The notes: generated by a model from the sequence alone, not told the origin. A stretch of 64,000 nt of DNA from Paludibacteraceae bacterium (GCA_016283095.1 JAEEMG010000083.1:1-64000); one strand, 5' to 3'; positions 1-8,977 are shown, counted from the first letter of the stretch. Program-made: numbers and translations.

Positions 1-769
1 ACTGAGGCAAGACCACGATCATGCTGTAGTCGGAATCCTTATAGAACAGTTTGATGGCTCTGAAATAGGAGTTGCTATAGCAATACATTTTTTCATTTTT
101 GTATTGCAGGTATTTGCATTTGCCTTCCTTACCGTCTCTATTTTTGAAAGGCGTTTCATCGGTTGGCGTTTGGGGTTGTATGTCCCAAATGCCATTGAAA
201 TAGGTGCTGTTTATACCTATCATAACATCGTCTGGCTTCACGGATGGTGCGTCATTGAGAAAACCATTTGTACGCTCAACAATCCAATTCCGCATCTCTT
301 TTTCGATTTCCTGATTATTATTAAAATCGGCGACGTGAAGGTCGGCTTTGTAGAAACGTGATGCTGTGTTGAGGAAGTCTCGTTTGATTTTGCCTTCTAT
401 TTTGTCGGAAATCCATAGTCCATTGGCTATCAACAGTTTATTGGCTGACGATTGGTTGGACGAAGACAAAATTTGATGGTTGTAGTTGTTTACATCTGAA
501 AGGGTCAAACCGTTATAGTTTAGGGCTTGCATAATTTCAGTTCTGGCTTTTTCGTTTGCTCCGTTCAGAAGCAAACCTATACTTTGGTTGAGGCTTACAG
601 GACAGAACAGAAAATTTTCGTTGCTGTTTTTTGTCGTGGCGACAGATTGGAAAAACTTGTTGATAAAGTCTCCTTGCCGGCTGTTTATCTCTGTTTGCGA
701 CGGATTACCAGCCATCGAAGTAAAACAACATAAAACCAGAATGAAAATGAAACAGATAAAATTCTTCAT
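1..769 (-). CDS. Serpin-family serine protease inhibitor (partial, C-terminal part outside window)
   Basis: The frame reads without a stop from an ATG at 769 to the window edge (256 codons). It begins with a signal peptide (MKNFICFIFILVLCCF, cleavage probably near SMA-G). It then shows serpin landmarks in order: FCPVSLNQSIGLLLNGANEK (helix B shutter region), WIVERTNGFLND (helix F), NSTYFNGIWD (strand 3A) and an LFYKDSDYSMIVVLP stretch before the cut. The reactive-centre loop lies beyond the edge, so target protease and inhibitory status cannot be read. Serpins trap serine or cysteine proteases irreversibly; an exported bacterial one could blunt host or competitor proteases (inference). It is on the same strand as the gene at 790-2376, 20 bp downstream of it. 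Family confidence is high. Confidence 0.85.
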   Translation of the reverse strand, partial: MKNFICFIFILVLCCFTSMAGNPSQTEINSRQGDFINKFFQSVATTKNSNENFLFCPVSLNQSIGLLLNGANEKARTEIMQALNYNGLTLSDVNNYNHQILSSSNQSSANKLLIANGLWISDKIEGKIKRDFLNTASRFYKADLHVADFNNNQEIEKEMRNWIVERTNGFLNDAPSVKPDDVMIGINSTYFNGIWDIQPQTPTDETPFKNRDGKEGKCKYLQYKNEKMYCYSNSYFRAIKLFYKDSDYSMIVVLPQ

Positions 770-789
770 TGTAAACTTAAATTAATGTG

Positions 790-2376
790 TTAGAAAACCA
801 TTTGAATATCTTTCACATCCATTTTCTGACATTCGTTGATGTCCATCATTGCGTTGATGAAATAGATGTGTGAGTAAAGATGGATATCCTCGCGTCGAAT
901 CTTACGCATTTTTATAATTCCATTATCGAGAAGACGTTGACGGCAAGTTCCGTTTAGCAGGGTCTCTTCTGGAGTGAACAATCCTCCATCTGCATCTTCA
1001 AACACCACGTTGCAGTAGGATGCGTCCGTCACCATGCCATTGCGGATAATGATGACGTCGTCTGTCCCAGCTTTGGCAACCAGACGTTTTAGATCATCAC
1101 GGTTGGTAGATTTGTAGGTATAATCGATAGCGTCATCTTCCACGATTGCCACAGATTTTCTCGTCTTCGCTTCGTATGGTGAGAATTCAATGCTTTCTAT
1201 CTCTTTGCCATAAACGATTCGACATTTGTATTTTCCTTTCTTCGCATTGTCGGGAATCTTTTGGGAAAGATCTGGAACTTCGATATCTGAACCGAAAAAG
1301 TGGTTTGTTGTTCGGTTCATACGTTGGATGTGGTAGCCGACATGTTGTGGCTCACCGTCGCGGACGCATATGACTTCAGAAAATTTTGGCTCCATAGTAG
1401 GAAGATATATTTTTTGTTTTACCTCTTCGTATTCACTCTTCACATCACTTTTCGCTGTGATTCCACCTCCACTTCGGAAGTAGAGATTCCCGTCGGCATC
1501 TTGCTCAATGAAGCGGATAAGCACGCCGCTGTCCAATGATTTGCCGTCGTAGTAGCCGAACACTCCTGTGTAGAAACCACGTCCGGTCGCCTCTGCTTTT
1601 TTTATTGTAGCGACGGTGGAGTTTTTGGGTGCGCCTGAAATACTTCCTGCAGGCAACATATCCAGTATTATATCACCTACTTTCGATCTCCAGTCTGCGG
1701 ATAGTTGACCTTTTATCTCTGAACTCACTTGCAGGATGCTTTTCTCCTGACCTTTGATCAGAGTGATATATCTGTAGCGAGCCACATGTACGTTGGATGC
1801 GTTCATGCTGATGTCGTTCCTCAGAAGGTCCACCACAGTGGCATGTTCCGCCGTCTCTTTGGGATTACTCAATATAGTCTCTTCAGCGTTTGGCAGAGAA
1901 GCGTCGATGGTTCCCTTCATCGGATCTGTCGAGATCGTACCGTCTTCCTGAATCAAGACAAAACGCTCTGGCGAGAAGCAGACAAAACGCTCCGGCACAT
2001 AAAGACGGTATGGGGCATCTGTGGAATCAAAGATCTCTTTGATGGAAAGATTTGTGGAGACGGGAGTCCTCGATGTCAGGTTCACAAGAAAACTGTCTCC
2101 TCTTTGCAATGCCTGTTTTACGATGTTGAAGCGTCGTTCGTAGTCGTCAAACGGTTCACTGCGGAAACTGATATTGTCGGCTTTCTTAGTTAAAGCAGTT
2201 GCTGGTTTACTGTTTCCTCCAAGTGTCGTTTGAAACAATATTTCGGTTTGCTCAGACGGATTCTCTATAAAAAGAGCTTCATTGAGTTCAAAATTGAATG
2301 CGAACAAGAACGGAATGTTTTGCTTTGCACATTCATTCATCTTGCTTACTACGATATGAATATCAGAGTAGAACAT
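790..2376 (-). CDS. pabBC: PabB-PabC fusion: aminodeoxychorismate synthase component I / aminotransferase class IV
   Basis: Residues about 1-325 are a chorismate-binding domain, with DPMKGT, the AEHATVVDLLRND segment, MLPAGSISGAPK and the C-terminal GVFGYYDGKSLDSGVLIR block. Residues about 335-528 match class IV aminotransferase/ADC lyase, with a VTDASYCNVVFE block and NGTCRQRLL. Together the domains would make 4-amino-4-deoxychorismate and release 4-aminobenzoate for folate in the cytoplasm. A glutamine amidotransferase partner (PabA) is not next to it. A promoter box lies 30 bp upstream. Starts at 2376 or 2340 (MNECAKQN) both fit. PabB and PabC are separate genes in many bacteria, so the fusion is worth noting, although fused forms are known. 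Confidence 0.88.
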   Translation of the reverse strand: MFYSDIHIVVSKMNECAKQNIPFLFAFNFELNEALFIENPSEQTEILFQTTLGGNSKPATALTKKADNISFRSEPFDDYERRFNIVKQALQRGDSFLVNLTSRTPVSTNLSIKEIFDSTDAPYRLYVPERFVCFSPERFVLIQEDGTISTDPMKGTIDASLPNAEETILSNPKETAEHATVVDLLRNDISMNASNVHVARYRYITLIKGQEKSILQVSSEIKGQLSADWRSKVGDIILDMLPAGSISGAPKNSTVATIKKAEATGRGFYTGVFGYYDGKSLDSGVLIRFIEQDADGNLYFRSGGGITAKSDVKSEYEEVKQKIYLPTMEPKFSEVICVRDGEPQHVGYHIQRMNRTTNHFFGSDIEVPDLSQKIPDNAKKGKYKCRIVYGKEIESIEFSPYEAKTRKSVAIVEDDAIDYTYKSTNRDDLKRLVAKAGTDDVIIIRNGMVTDASYCNVVFEDADGGLFTPEETLLNGTCRQRLLDNGIIKMRKIRREDIHLYSHIYFINAMMDINECQKMDVKDIQMVF

Positions 2377-2405
2377 GTCGAATCACTGATTTTTTGTTCA
2401 CAATG

Positions 2406-2413
2406 CAAAGATA
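2406..2413 (-). promoter_or_regulatory. -7 promoter box for pabBC
   Basis: The minus strand reads TATCTTTG followed by CATTG, about 30 bp before the ATG at 2376. No clear TTTG -33 element was found. Confidence 0.6.
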
Positions 2414-2765
2414 CTAAAGATTAACAGAAAACACACCTATATAAAAACAACTCCGTTGTTGGTACAGGAAAATATGTCATAAATGACATTGAAAACAGCC
2501 TAACGCAGAAAATAAAACGTAAGAAAACATGCAGTTTTCTACTATTTGTTTTTTCCCGTTTAGGGTTTTCAAAAACAAACTAGTTTGTGGTTTTTCCAAG
2601 CATTATAATAAATGCTGTTTTCTGTTTGAATTTAAACTAAATGTGGGGAAACTTGAGTGACTGAAAAATAGATTTTACATTTTGATATATCTTCATTTCT
2701 TGCTGTTTTTTACGTCTTTATTTGTTTGAATTGTTTTTGCTTATTAACTTTGCATATGTGAATGT
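2414..2765. other. Divergent AT-rich intergenic region with two small palindromes
   Basis: This stretch separates divergent pabBC and vsr and has no convincing ORF. It holds an inverted repeat ATGTCAT-AA-ATGACAT at 2474-2489 and a perfect palindrome ACAAACTAGTTTGT at 2575-2588, both operator-like in size, plus the vsr promoter at its right end. No terminator or RNA gene is visible. Confidence 0.5.
2721..2752 (+). promoter_or_regulatory. Promoter for vsr (-33 TTTG, -7 TAACTTTG)
   Basis: TTTG at 2721-2724, a 20-bp spacer, then TAACTTTG at 2745-2752: a full match to the Bacteroidota housekeeping promoter. Predicted transcription start is near 2759, which argues against the ATG at 2766 and for the one at 2817. 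Confidence 0.75.
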
Positions 2766-2816
2766 ATGAATGAAATGGCTTTTTTGTCCATACATTCCAG
2801 TAAAAGGAAATGGTCA

Positions 2817-3368
2817 ATGTCGGATAAACTCACGCCTGAACAGCGTCATAAATGTATGTCGCATATACGGGCCAAAGATACGAAGCCCGAAGTCATCGTG
2901 CGGAAATGGTTATGGGCTGAGGGATTTAGATACAGACTTTATGTAAAGGGTCTACCTGGTTCTCCAGATATCGTGATGAAAAAGTATAAGACAGTGATTT
3001 TCATCAACGGTTGTTTTTGGCATGGTCATAATCTTGTATACAGAGGTGAGAATGAGGATGTTGTCGATAGCAAGTGCTGTCGGATACCCAAAACTCGCAC
3101 AGATTTCTGGATCCAGAAAATCACACGCAATATGCAGCGAGACTATATTAACGTCATGCGTTATAAGAGGGCTGGCTGGCATGTGTTGACAGTGTGGGAA
3201 TGCCAGTTGAAGGGCAGGGAGCAACAGCTTCAGACACTGATGGCATTGTCGCACAAAATCAACTCCATTATTCTTGATTCCTACCGTCTTCCCAAGAGGT
3301 ATGATTTTGAACCTGAAGAGAAGATGGCGATGGTGGCGGAGGAGTCGTTTGATTATGAAAAGAAATGA
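2817..3368 (+). CDS. vsr: Very short patch repair (Vsr) endonuclease, no adjacent methylase
   Basis: 183 residues from MSDKLTPEQRHKCMSHIRAK, the usual Vsr beginning. The conserved blocks are RYRLYVKGLPGSPDIV (catalytic Asp of the PD-(D/E)XK-like fold), VIFINGCFWHGH and the C-terminal GWHVLTVWECQL. Vsr nicks DNA 5' of the T in T:G mismatches that arise when 5-methylcytosine deaminates. The frame stays open back to an ATG at 2766, but the predicted transcription start is only about 7 nt before that codon, and an AAGGA ribosome site sits before 2817. Vsr is normally paired with a Dcm-type cytosine methylase; none is in this window, so it is an orphan here. Confidence 0.88.
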   Translation: MSDKLTPEQRHKCMSHIRAKDTKPEVIVRKWLWAEGFRYRLYVKGLPGSPDIVMKKYKTVIFINGCFWHGHNLVYRGENEDVVDSKCCRIPKTRTDFWIQKITRNMQRDYINVMRYKRAGWHVLTVWECQLKGREQQLQTLMALSHKINSIILDSYRLPKRYDFEPEEKMAMVAEESFDYEKK

Positions 3369-3381
3369 AACATAACAATAT

Positions 3382-4227
3382 ATGAAAAAAACATTATTTG
3401 CAATTCTGGTGGCGTTATCTCTCGTAGGATGTGGAAATCAGCAGAAACCTACAGAGGTGAAATGTAGCCAAAGACACCATACAAAATCTCTTGTTTTGTA
3501 TTATTCGCAGACACATGTGACGGAGAAGGTTGCAAAATTGTTCGCAGAAGCCACTTCAGCGGATCTGGATTCGATTGTGCCTGTCGAGCCGTACAATGGC
3601 TCTTTCACAGAGACAATAGAGAGATGTCAGAAGGAGATGGAGAAGAATGAAAAACCTCAGTTGATTAAGCCTATGAATGTAGATGTTGCTGAATATGATA
3701 CAGTATATCTCGGATATCCTATATGGTTTGGCGTTGCTGCCCGTCCTGTCGAAGCATGGTTTATGAGATTTGATTTGAGGGGAAAGACGGTGATTCCTTT
3801 CTGCACATTCGGTAGTGGAGGATTGGAGACGAGTGTTGCTGCACTTAGGAGAATGGCTCCCAGTGTGAATATTTTGGATGGTTTCGGAATTCGTTCTGTT
3901 CGTATAGATAAGGCTGAGGAAGAGATAAATGAGTTTCTTATCCGAAGCGGAATTAAACCAGGAACAGTGGAGGAAATTCCACCATTTGGAATGAAGAGAA
4001 GTTTGAATGATGAGGAGAAAGCTATTTTCGACGCTGCATGTGGCGACTATATTTTCCCACTTGGTACGCCTGTGTTGGTTTCTAGCCGCACCGTCAAGAA
4101 TGGCACTGAATATTGTTATGTCACAGACTGTAAAGACCAAGATGGTAAACCTGCACGATCGGAGGTTTATGTGATCGTGAGCAACGAGGAAGGCGTCGGC
4201 CCAGAGTTCACAAAAGTGGTGAGATGA
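3382..4227 (+). CDS. Flavodoxin-like lipoprotein
   Basis: 281 residues. A lipoprotein signal ends in LSLVGC, so the protein should be anchored to a membrane facing the periplasm. Residues about 35-190 form a flavodoxin_4-like domain: LVLYYSQTHVTEKVAKLF is the FMN phosphate loop, YDTVYLGYPIWFGVAARPVEAWF follows, and then PFCTFGSGG. The C-terminal 80 residues look like a separate small domain of unknown role. FMN-dependent electron transfer is the family function; partner and substrate are unknown. The gene starts 13 bp after vsr and its stop is separated from the next ATG by one base, so the next gene is probably translationally coupled. Confidence 0.82.
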   Translation: MKKTLFAILVALSLVGCGNQQKPTEVKCSQRHHTKSLVLYYSQTHVTEKVAKLFAEATSADLDSIVPVEPYNGSFTETIERCQKEMEKNEKPQLIKPMNVDVAEYDTVYLGYPIWFGVAARPVEAWFMRFDLRGKTVIPFCTFGSGGLETSVAALRRMAPSVNILDGFGIRSVRIDKAEEEINEFLIRSGIKPGTVEEIPPFGMKRSLNDEEKAIFDAACGDYIFPLGTPVLVSSRTVKNGTEYCYVTDCKDQDGKPARSEVYVIVSNEEGVGPEFTKVVR

Positions 4228-4228
4228 T

Positions 4229-4921
4229 ATGAAAAGAGTGCTCGAATATCTTAGGAATCTTGCTGCCAACAACAACAAAGTGTGGTTTGATGCCCATAAA
4301 GACGAATACCTTTTGGCAAAAAAAGTGTTTGAGGATTTCACGGAGCAGTTGATAGCGAAGGTTGAGGCATTTGATCCGACGGTCAAAGGTTTGACGGTGA
4401 AGGATTGCACATACCGTATATATCGCGACGTGAGGTTCAGCAAAGATAAGAGTCCATACAAGACTCACATGGGATGCTATATCTGTCGTGGAGGAAAGAA
4501 ATCGGGCTACAGCGGTTATTATTTCCACGTCGCAACAGAGCAAGGTGATGTTTACCCTACAGGTCACATGCTTGCAGTAGGAGATTATTGTATTGATCCA
4601 AAGGCATTGAAGGTTCTTAGAGAGGATATTGTAGACGGTGGTGGTGATTTCCAGGAGATTCTTGACACTAAGGTTGATCCATCTTTCCATCTCGACAAAA
4701 CATTCCAATTGAAGCGTCCGCCTAAAGGGTATGACGACTCTACACCATATATAGATTTGGTGAAATATAAGGTTTTCTGCTTGTGTAGCGAACCGTCGAC
4801 AGAAGATATTTTATCACCTACGCTTGCCGATGATGTGGCAGAGAAGTTTAAGACAACAAAACCATTCCTCGACTATATCAATCGCGCGATTGAATATGTG
4901 AAGGAGGGGAACGAGGATTAA
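4229..4921 (+). CDS. DUF2461 family protein
   Basis: 230 residues matching the DUF2461/TIGR02453 family. It begins LEYLRNLAANNNKVWFDAHKDEY and continues with the typical RIYRDVRFSKDKSPYKTHMG block and a GYYFHVA segment where the family binds or positions its unknown ligand. It has no signal peptide and no membrane segment, so it is cytoplasmic. Function is unknown across the family. Its ATG follows the upstream stop by a single base, implying coupled translation with the flavodoxin-like lipoprotein. The stop is immediately followed by a long repeat region. Confidence 0.85.
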   Translation: MKRVLEYLRNLAANNNKVWFDAHKDEYLLAKKVFEDFTEQLIAKVEAFDPTVKGLTVKDCTYRIYRDVRFSKDKSPYKTHMGCYICRGGKKSGYSGYYFHVATEQGDVYPTGHMLAVGDYCIDPKALKVLREDIVDGGGDFQEILDTKVDPSFHLDKTFQLKRPPKGYDDSTPYIDLVKYKVFCLCSEPSTEDILSPTLADDVAEKFKTTKPFLDYINRAIEYVKEGNED

Positions 4922-5147
4922 TTCATAATTCATAATTCGTAATTCATAATTATTTGGGGAAATCCACACATTTGGTTGACCTGCCCTCTCGTAGAGACGC
5001 ACGGACGTGCGTGTAATAGAAATTCGTAATTCATAATTCGTAATTATTGGGGGGAATCCACACATTTGGTTGACCTGCCCTCTTGTAGAGACGCACGGAC
5101 GTGCGTGTAATAGAAATGCATAATTCGTAATTCATAATTCATAATGA
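4921..5147. repeat. Tandem 94-bp direct repeat carrying GAGACG-family palindromes
   Basis: Two near-identical copies of a unit containing AATCCACACATTTGGTTGAC, TGCCCTC and GAGACGCACGGACGTGCGT. The shared GTAGAG starts are at 4991 and 5085, 94 bp apart. Runs of ATTCATAATTCGTAATTCAT-type sequence flank and separate the copies. The hairpin core AGACGCACGGACGTGCGT recurs elsewhere in the window (23.8, 37.5 and 54.2 kb). No coding potential. Confidence 0.85.
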
Positions 5148-5372
5148 GACGGAGATTTTTTTGCCTTGTTAGTTTGTATGAGTTTTTTTGCAAATATACA
5201 TCTTATGGTTTTCAGATATCCTTTATCTGAAAATGTCTTTCGACGCAGAAAGAAATACTGACATTTTTTTTCTTGTAAAAAAGAACAAATATGATTAATT
5301 TCGTTTTTTTCTATAAAACGTGATTGGACGGAAATGAACGTGTAGAATTAATTATGATTAAAAACAAAAAAG
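5148..5372. other. AT-rich upstream region, nothing definite
   Basis: The sequence is low complexity and T-rich. A homopolymeric block sits near 5264-5280, and no TAnnTTTG box could be placed with confidence. It probably contains the leader of the following lipoprotein gene. Confidence 0.3.
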
Positions 5373-5714
5373 ATGAGAAAGATTTTTATATTAGTTACTA
5401 TGACATTGTCTTTATTGTCATGTTGTGAATCTCCTTCTGCTGTATTTGAAAAGTTTTCAAAGGCGGTCGCTTATGGAAAAGTAGAAGAAGCAAAAAAATA
5501 TTGCACAGAGAGTACGGGTCAGTTATTGGATTTGGCATCTAAATTTGGAGGAATTAAAGTAAATCCAGATTACAAAATTGTAATTTTACGAGATTCTGTT
5601 GTTGGTAATAAAGCTTATCTTTATTATATAGAAAATGAAAGTAGTAGAGAAGAATCTGTAACTTTATATAAAATAGATGGAGAGTGGAAGGTGAATATAG
5701 AATCAGAAAAATAA
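5373..5714 (+). CDS. Small lipoprotein, DUF4878-like
   Basis: 113 residues. The lipoprotein signal ends in LSLLSCC. The mature part has the short alpha-beta layout of the DUF4878/lumazine-binding-like group: PSAVFEKFSKAVAYGKVEEAKKYC, then NKAYLYYIENESSREESVTLYKIDGEWKV at the end. It is a probable periplasm-facing lipoprotein of unknown role. The gene is AT-richer than its neighbours upstream. Its stop lies two bases before the ATG of the following peptidase-like gene, suggesting one transcript. Confidence 0.65.
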   Translation: MRKIFILVTMTLSLLSCCESPSAVFEKFSKAVAYGKVEEAKKYCTESTGQLLDLASKFGGIKVNPDYKIVILRDSVVGNKAYLYYIENESSREESVTLYKIDGEWKVNIESEK

Positions 5715-5716
5715 CA

Positions 5717-6304
5717 ATGCAAACGTTTTTTGCATTGTTGATTGTTTCATTTTTTTTCTCTATGACAAAATATACGGGTAGTCTTGAAAACAAAAAATCA
5801 GGGTTACCCGATTGTATTTCTATAGACTCAATTAATAGTGGGGATTTGATATGCCGATTAGGAAACGGATATTTTTCTGATGTATTTAGACAGTTTTCTG
5901 GAGGGGAAAAAAGATTTTCTCACATTGGAATAGCTCACTTTCAGGATTCGTTGTGTTATGTTATTCATGCGGAAGCTAGTGAATTTACAGGTCAGGGAGG
6001 AGTGAGAATGGATATGTTGGATAAGTTTATTGAACATTCGTTAGATTATCAGTTTTTTCACATTACGTCAGATTCTATTCGCCAACGAATTGATTCGTTG
6101 GCTTATGAATATTTTAAAATGGGAATACAATTTGATTTATGTTTTGACCTAACTTCGGATACTACACTTTATTGTACTGAATTAGTTGCAAATTGCATAA
6201 ATAAAGCAATGGGAAATCCAGATTATATTCCTACATATTCATTAAGCCCTGATTTTAAATGCTATCGGATTTCAGACATTTTAGAAAGTAATCTTATCAG
6301 GTGA
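5717..6304 (+). CDS. YiiX/YebB-like permuted NlpC/P60 cysteine peptidase-like protein
   Basis: About 195 residues from MQTFFALLIVSFFFSM, an N-terminal signal or anchor. The family signature is present: SGDLICRLG, then RFSHIGIA with the catalytic His, and TTLYCTELVANCI with the catalytic Cys, in the His-before-Cys order of permuted NlpC/P60 (papain-like) enzymes such as YiiX. Substrate could be peptidoglycan peptides or acyl-lipid amides; the sequence does not decide. An in-frame ATG at 5684 overlaps the preceding gene; 5717 is preferred because the signal peptide starts there, two bases after the upstream stop. Confidence 0.7.
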   Translation: MQTFFALLIVSFFFSMTKYTGSLENKKSGLPDCISIDSINSGDLICRLGNGYFSDVFRQFSGGEKRFSHIGIAHFQDSLCYVIHAEASEFTGQGGVRMDMLDKFIEHSLDYQFFHITSDSIRQRIDSLAYEYFKMGIQFDLCFDLTSDTTLYCTELVANCINKAMGNPDYIPTYSLSPDFKCYRISDILESNLIR

Positions 6305-6591
6305 TTAAACGACTATGTCGTAAAGATAGAATTGGTCAAGAATCCTCCTAAATTCAGTATGTGTTAAAAGATCGTAATCGCATTATAATAAACAGAGAAA
6401 CTGTAACTATGTCCTTTCCAATGTCTGATTTTTGATGGGCGAAAAACAATGTTGATGAAAAATCCTTCATAATTAGGACAAAACAGTCAAAAGTACTTGA
6501 TGAAGTTCGATTTTTACGTCAAATTCTTTTTGATGAGTTAAACTACATTAACTTTACCCTCGAAACTTATTACTCTAATAACATAAAAAAC

Positions 6592-8376
6592 ATGAAAAAA
6601 CTTATTTACTCAATCATTGGTTCGGCACTTATTGTGCCGGTTGCTCAAGCTGGCACAGAGTACATTAACGTAGGTGGACAGAACCGCCAAATCTATGTTC
6701 ACGCACCAAAAGGACTTACAGACAATCGTCCGTTGCTTATCTCTTGTCATGGTATGGACCAGGACATCAATTATCAGCGTGGTATGGCTCAGTGGGAACA
6801 GGTAGCAGACACAGCCAATTTTCTTGTTGTTTATCCTGGTGGTGGAACAGGTTTCTCTACTTGGGATATCAGTGGCGACAAGGACGCCAACTTCATCTCT
6901 GCTATCATAGATGAGATGGCTAAAAAGTACAACATCGACAAATCTCGCGTCTATATGTCGGGATTCTCAATGGGTGGTATGCTTACTTACCATTTGATGA
7001 ACAAACTTCCAGATAAAATCGCGGCTTTTGCTCCTGTATCTGGACATTTGATGAGTACTCCAAGTTACACAGCTAACAGACCTCTTCCTCTAATCCATGT
7101 GCATGGTACGAGTGATAGCGTTGTGAATTACGATCAATCTGAAAGCTACGTTAAGAAATGCGCTGAACACAACAAGTGTAACATGACTCCAGTCACAACA
7201 AAATATTCAAACGGCAATCCGTCTTGTACAAAGGAGGTCTGGACAGGTGGAGAGTGTGAGACTGAGGTCGTACGTATCTCATTCAATGGCCGTGACCATG
7301 AGCATAATAACTCAGGAGCTCTTCACACAAGCCGGGAAATCTGGAATTTCGTAAAGAACTACTCTCTTGAGTGTGGAAAAATCGGTTCAAGCGGTGTTAG
7401 CTTCTCGTCTCCTTCAGCAAGCGGAAAATATTCTGATGGAGATATCCTTCCAATCACAGTAAAGGTTGGTGGCAAGGTTGAGGCTACGAAGGTAGTTATC
7501 ACTCTTGACGGTGAGGAGTTGGCTTCTCTTTCATCTGAACCTTGGTCGACAGAGTGGACAGCTACTCAGGGCAAGCATGTCGTAAAGGCTGTGGCTACAA
7601 TGTCTGATGGCTCGGAGATGGAAGTGGAGACAAAGATTTCTGTCAATGCTCCTCAGACTCCATACGGAGGAAAGGCTCCAGTTATGCCAGATAAGATAGA
7701 GGCTGAAAACTATGATGAGGGTGGTGACGGATTCGCATTCTCTGATTCAGACGATAAGAATGAAGGCAAGGAGTATAGAAATGATGGAGTGGATATCGTC
7801 GACAACAAGAAAGGCGACTACGCAATCGGCTATACAAATGCAGGTGAGTGGCTTGAATATACAGTTGAGGTGTTGAAAGACGCTGAGTTTGGAATCGAGG
7901 CTTCGGCATCCAACGGAAGCAGCAGCTTTGATTTTGATGTGTTGGCTGATGGAACTAAGTTGGCTACATTGTCAGGTGAGAAAACAGCCGATTGGGACAC
8001 ATACACTATGGTTAAGTCTAAATCAAAAGTTTCGTTGACTAAGGGAAAACATGTCATCAGAGTTGTTTTCAATACTAATTATACAAATCTCGATTTCATA
8101 GAGTTTACTGGAGATAAGGTAGATCCAGCTGATGTGAACGACGTAGTGTTTGACGCAAAATCAGTGGAGGTTTATCCTAATCCTGCCCGCAACGAATTCA
8201 CGGTTGAGACTGCTTCAACAATCAAGAATATCCGTGTGATGACAATGACGGGAGTTGAAGTGATAGTGTCAGATAAGAAGACGGTGGATGTCTCTAATTT
8301 GTCGTCAGGTTACTATTTTGTTGAGGTGACTACAGATGATGCTGTCGTAGTGAAGAAAGTAATGGTAATTAGATAA
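6592..8376 (+). CDS. Secreted CE1-type (feruloyl/acetylxylan) esterase with CBM6 and T9SS sorting domain
   Basis: 594 residues. A signal peptide ends near AQAG. Residues 22-265 are a PHB-depolymerase/CE1 alpha-beta hydrolase, with SGFSMGGM holding the nucleophile Ser, VHGTSDSVVNY the Asp and NGRDHEH the His. An Ig-like linker (about 270-355) precedes a CBM6 domain (about 365-510: IEAENYDEGG, NAGEWLEYTVEV, NTNYTNLDFIEF). The end, VEVYPNPARNEFTV to VVVKKVMVIR, is a type A T9SS sorting domain. It should be exported, attached to or released from the surface, and cut ester cross-links of xylan, with CBM6 docking to the polymer. Exact substrate is inferred from family only. Confidence 0.88.
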   Translation: MKKLIYSIIGSALIVPVAQAGTEYINVGGQNRQIYVHAPKGLTDNRPLLISCHGMDQDINYQRGMAQWEQVADTANFLVVYPGGGTGFSTWDISGDKDANFISAIIDEMAKKYNIDKSRVYMSGFSMGGMLTYHLMNKLPDKIAAFAPVSGHLMSTPSYTANRPLPLIHVHGTSDSVVNYDQSESYVKKCAEHNKCNMTPVTTKYSNGNPSCTKEVWTGGECETEVVRISFNGRDHEHNNSGALHTSREIWNFVKNYSLECGKIGSSGVSFSSPSASGKYSDGDILPITVKVGGKVEATKVVITLDGEELASLSSEPWSTEWTATQGKHVVKAVATMSDGSEMEVETKISVNAPQTPYGGKAPVMPDKIEAENYDEGGDGFAFSDSDDKNEGKEYRNDGVDIVDNKKGDYAIGYTNAGEWLEYTVEVLKDAEFGIEASASNGSSSFDFDVLADGTKLATLSGEKTADWDTYTMVKSKSKVSLTKGKHVIRVVFNTNYTNLDFIEFTGDKVDPADVNDVVFDAKSVEVYPNPARNEFTVETASTIKNIRVMTMTGVEVIVSDKKTVDVSNLSSGYYFVEVTTDDAVVVKKVMVIR

Positions 8377-8394
8377 TTTGATTTACTAATTTTT

Positions 8395-8428
8395 AGCTTG
8401 CCCTCATAGTCCGGGGCAAGCTTTTTTA
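8395..8428 (+). terminator. Intrinsic terminator of the esterase gene
   Basis: AGCTTGCCC pairs with GGGCAAGCT around a 9-nt loop and is followed by TTTTTT. Confidence 0.85.
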
Positions 8429-8527
8429 TTTTAAAATAAATTAGACCACAGTAGCCAACCGTCTGCGACGATTGCCAACCATGGACTGTCTTGATACGCA
8501 ACTATCCCATTACGTTTGAATGTGGAT

Positions 8528-8977
8528 TCAAACCTTATAGTAGTCGAGTTCTTTTTTGACAATTGCTAGCGTCCTCTCACATCTTTTACCTTTGTACATA
8601 TATTCAAGAACAGAAGAGAAGATGTCGGAAGGAGAAACGATTTCAAACAATGTCATACAAGAACACACTTTCATTGCATCTATTCCTCCAAAAATTGATT
8701 CCGGATTCGAACAGCCTTGGTTATATAAGGCATTGGTTATTTCGTAAAGCCTTTTGCGGAGTGTCTCTTCTTCCAGATAGGCTTTCGCTTCAAGAAGTGA
8801 TTTTATCCCATAATAATTTGAATTATGGCTGTGGCCTAACCCTGCCATCTGTGGAAAAATATACCATATCCAATGACTTTTCTTTTTGCTGTTCCTTACC
8901 TCTTCAAGAGCTCTGTTATAATTTTCAAAATGGTCTTGCACCTCTATGAAGCGATTTAATTTGAATGAATCTTCCAT
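8528..8977 (-). CDS. DUF1810 family protein
   Basis: 149 residues with the DUF1810 signature: LNRFIEVQDHFENYNRALEE, KKKSHWIWYIFPQMAGLGHS, YYGIKSLLEAKAYLEE and RCERTLAIVKKELDYY. It is a cytoplasmic all-helical protein of unknown biochemical function. It is monocistronic, flanked by intergenic DNA on both sides. Length and motif order are normal for the family. Confidence 0.88.
   Translation of the reverse strand: MEDSFKLNRFIEVQDHFENYNRALEEVRNSKKKSHWIWYIFPQMAGLGHSHNSNYYGIKSLLEAKAYLEEETLRKRLYEITNALYNQGCSNPESIFGGIDAMKVCSCMTLFEIVSPSDIFSSVLEYMYKGKRCERTLAIVKKELDYYKV

Noticed and set aside
3556-4708. Long minus-strand ORFs (301 and 166 codons) opposite the flavodoxin-like and DUF2461 genes
   Set aside because: Antisense shadows of two well-supported genes; no family match.
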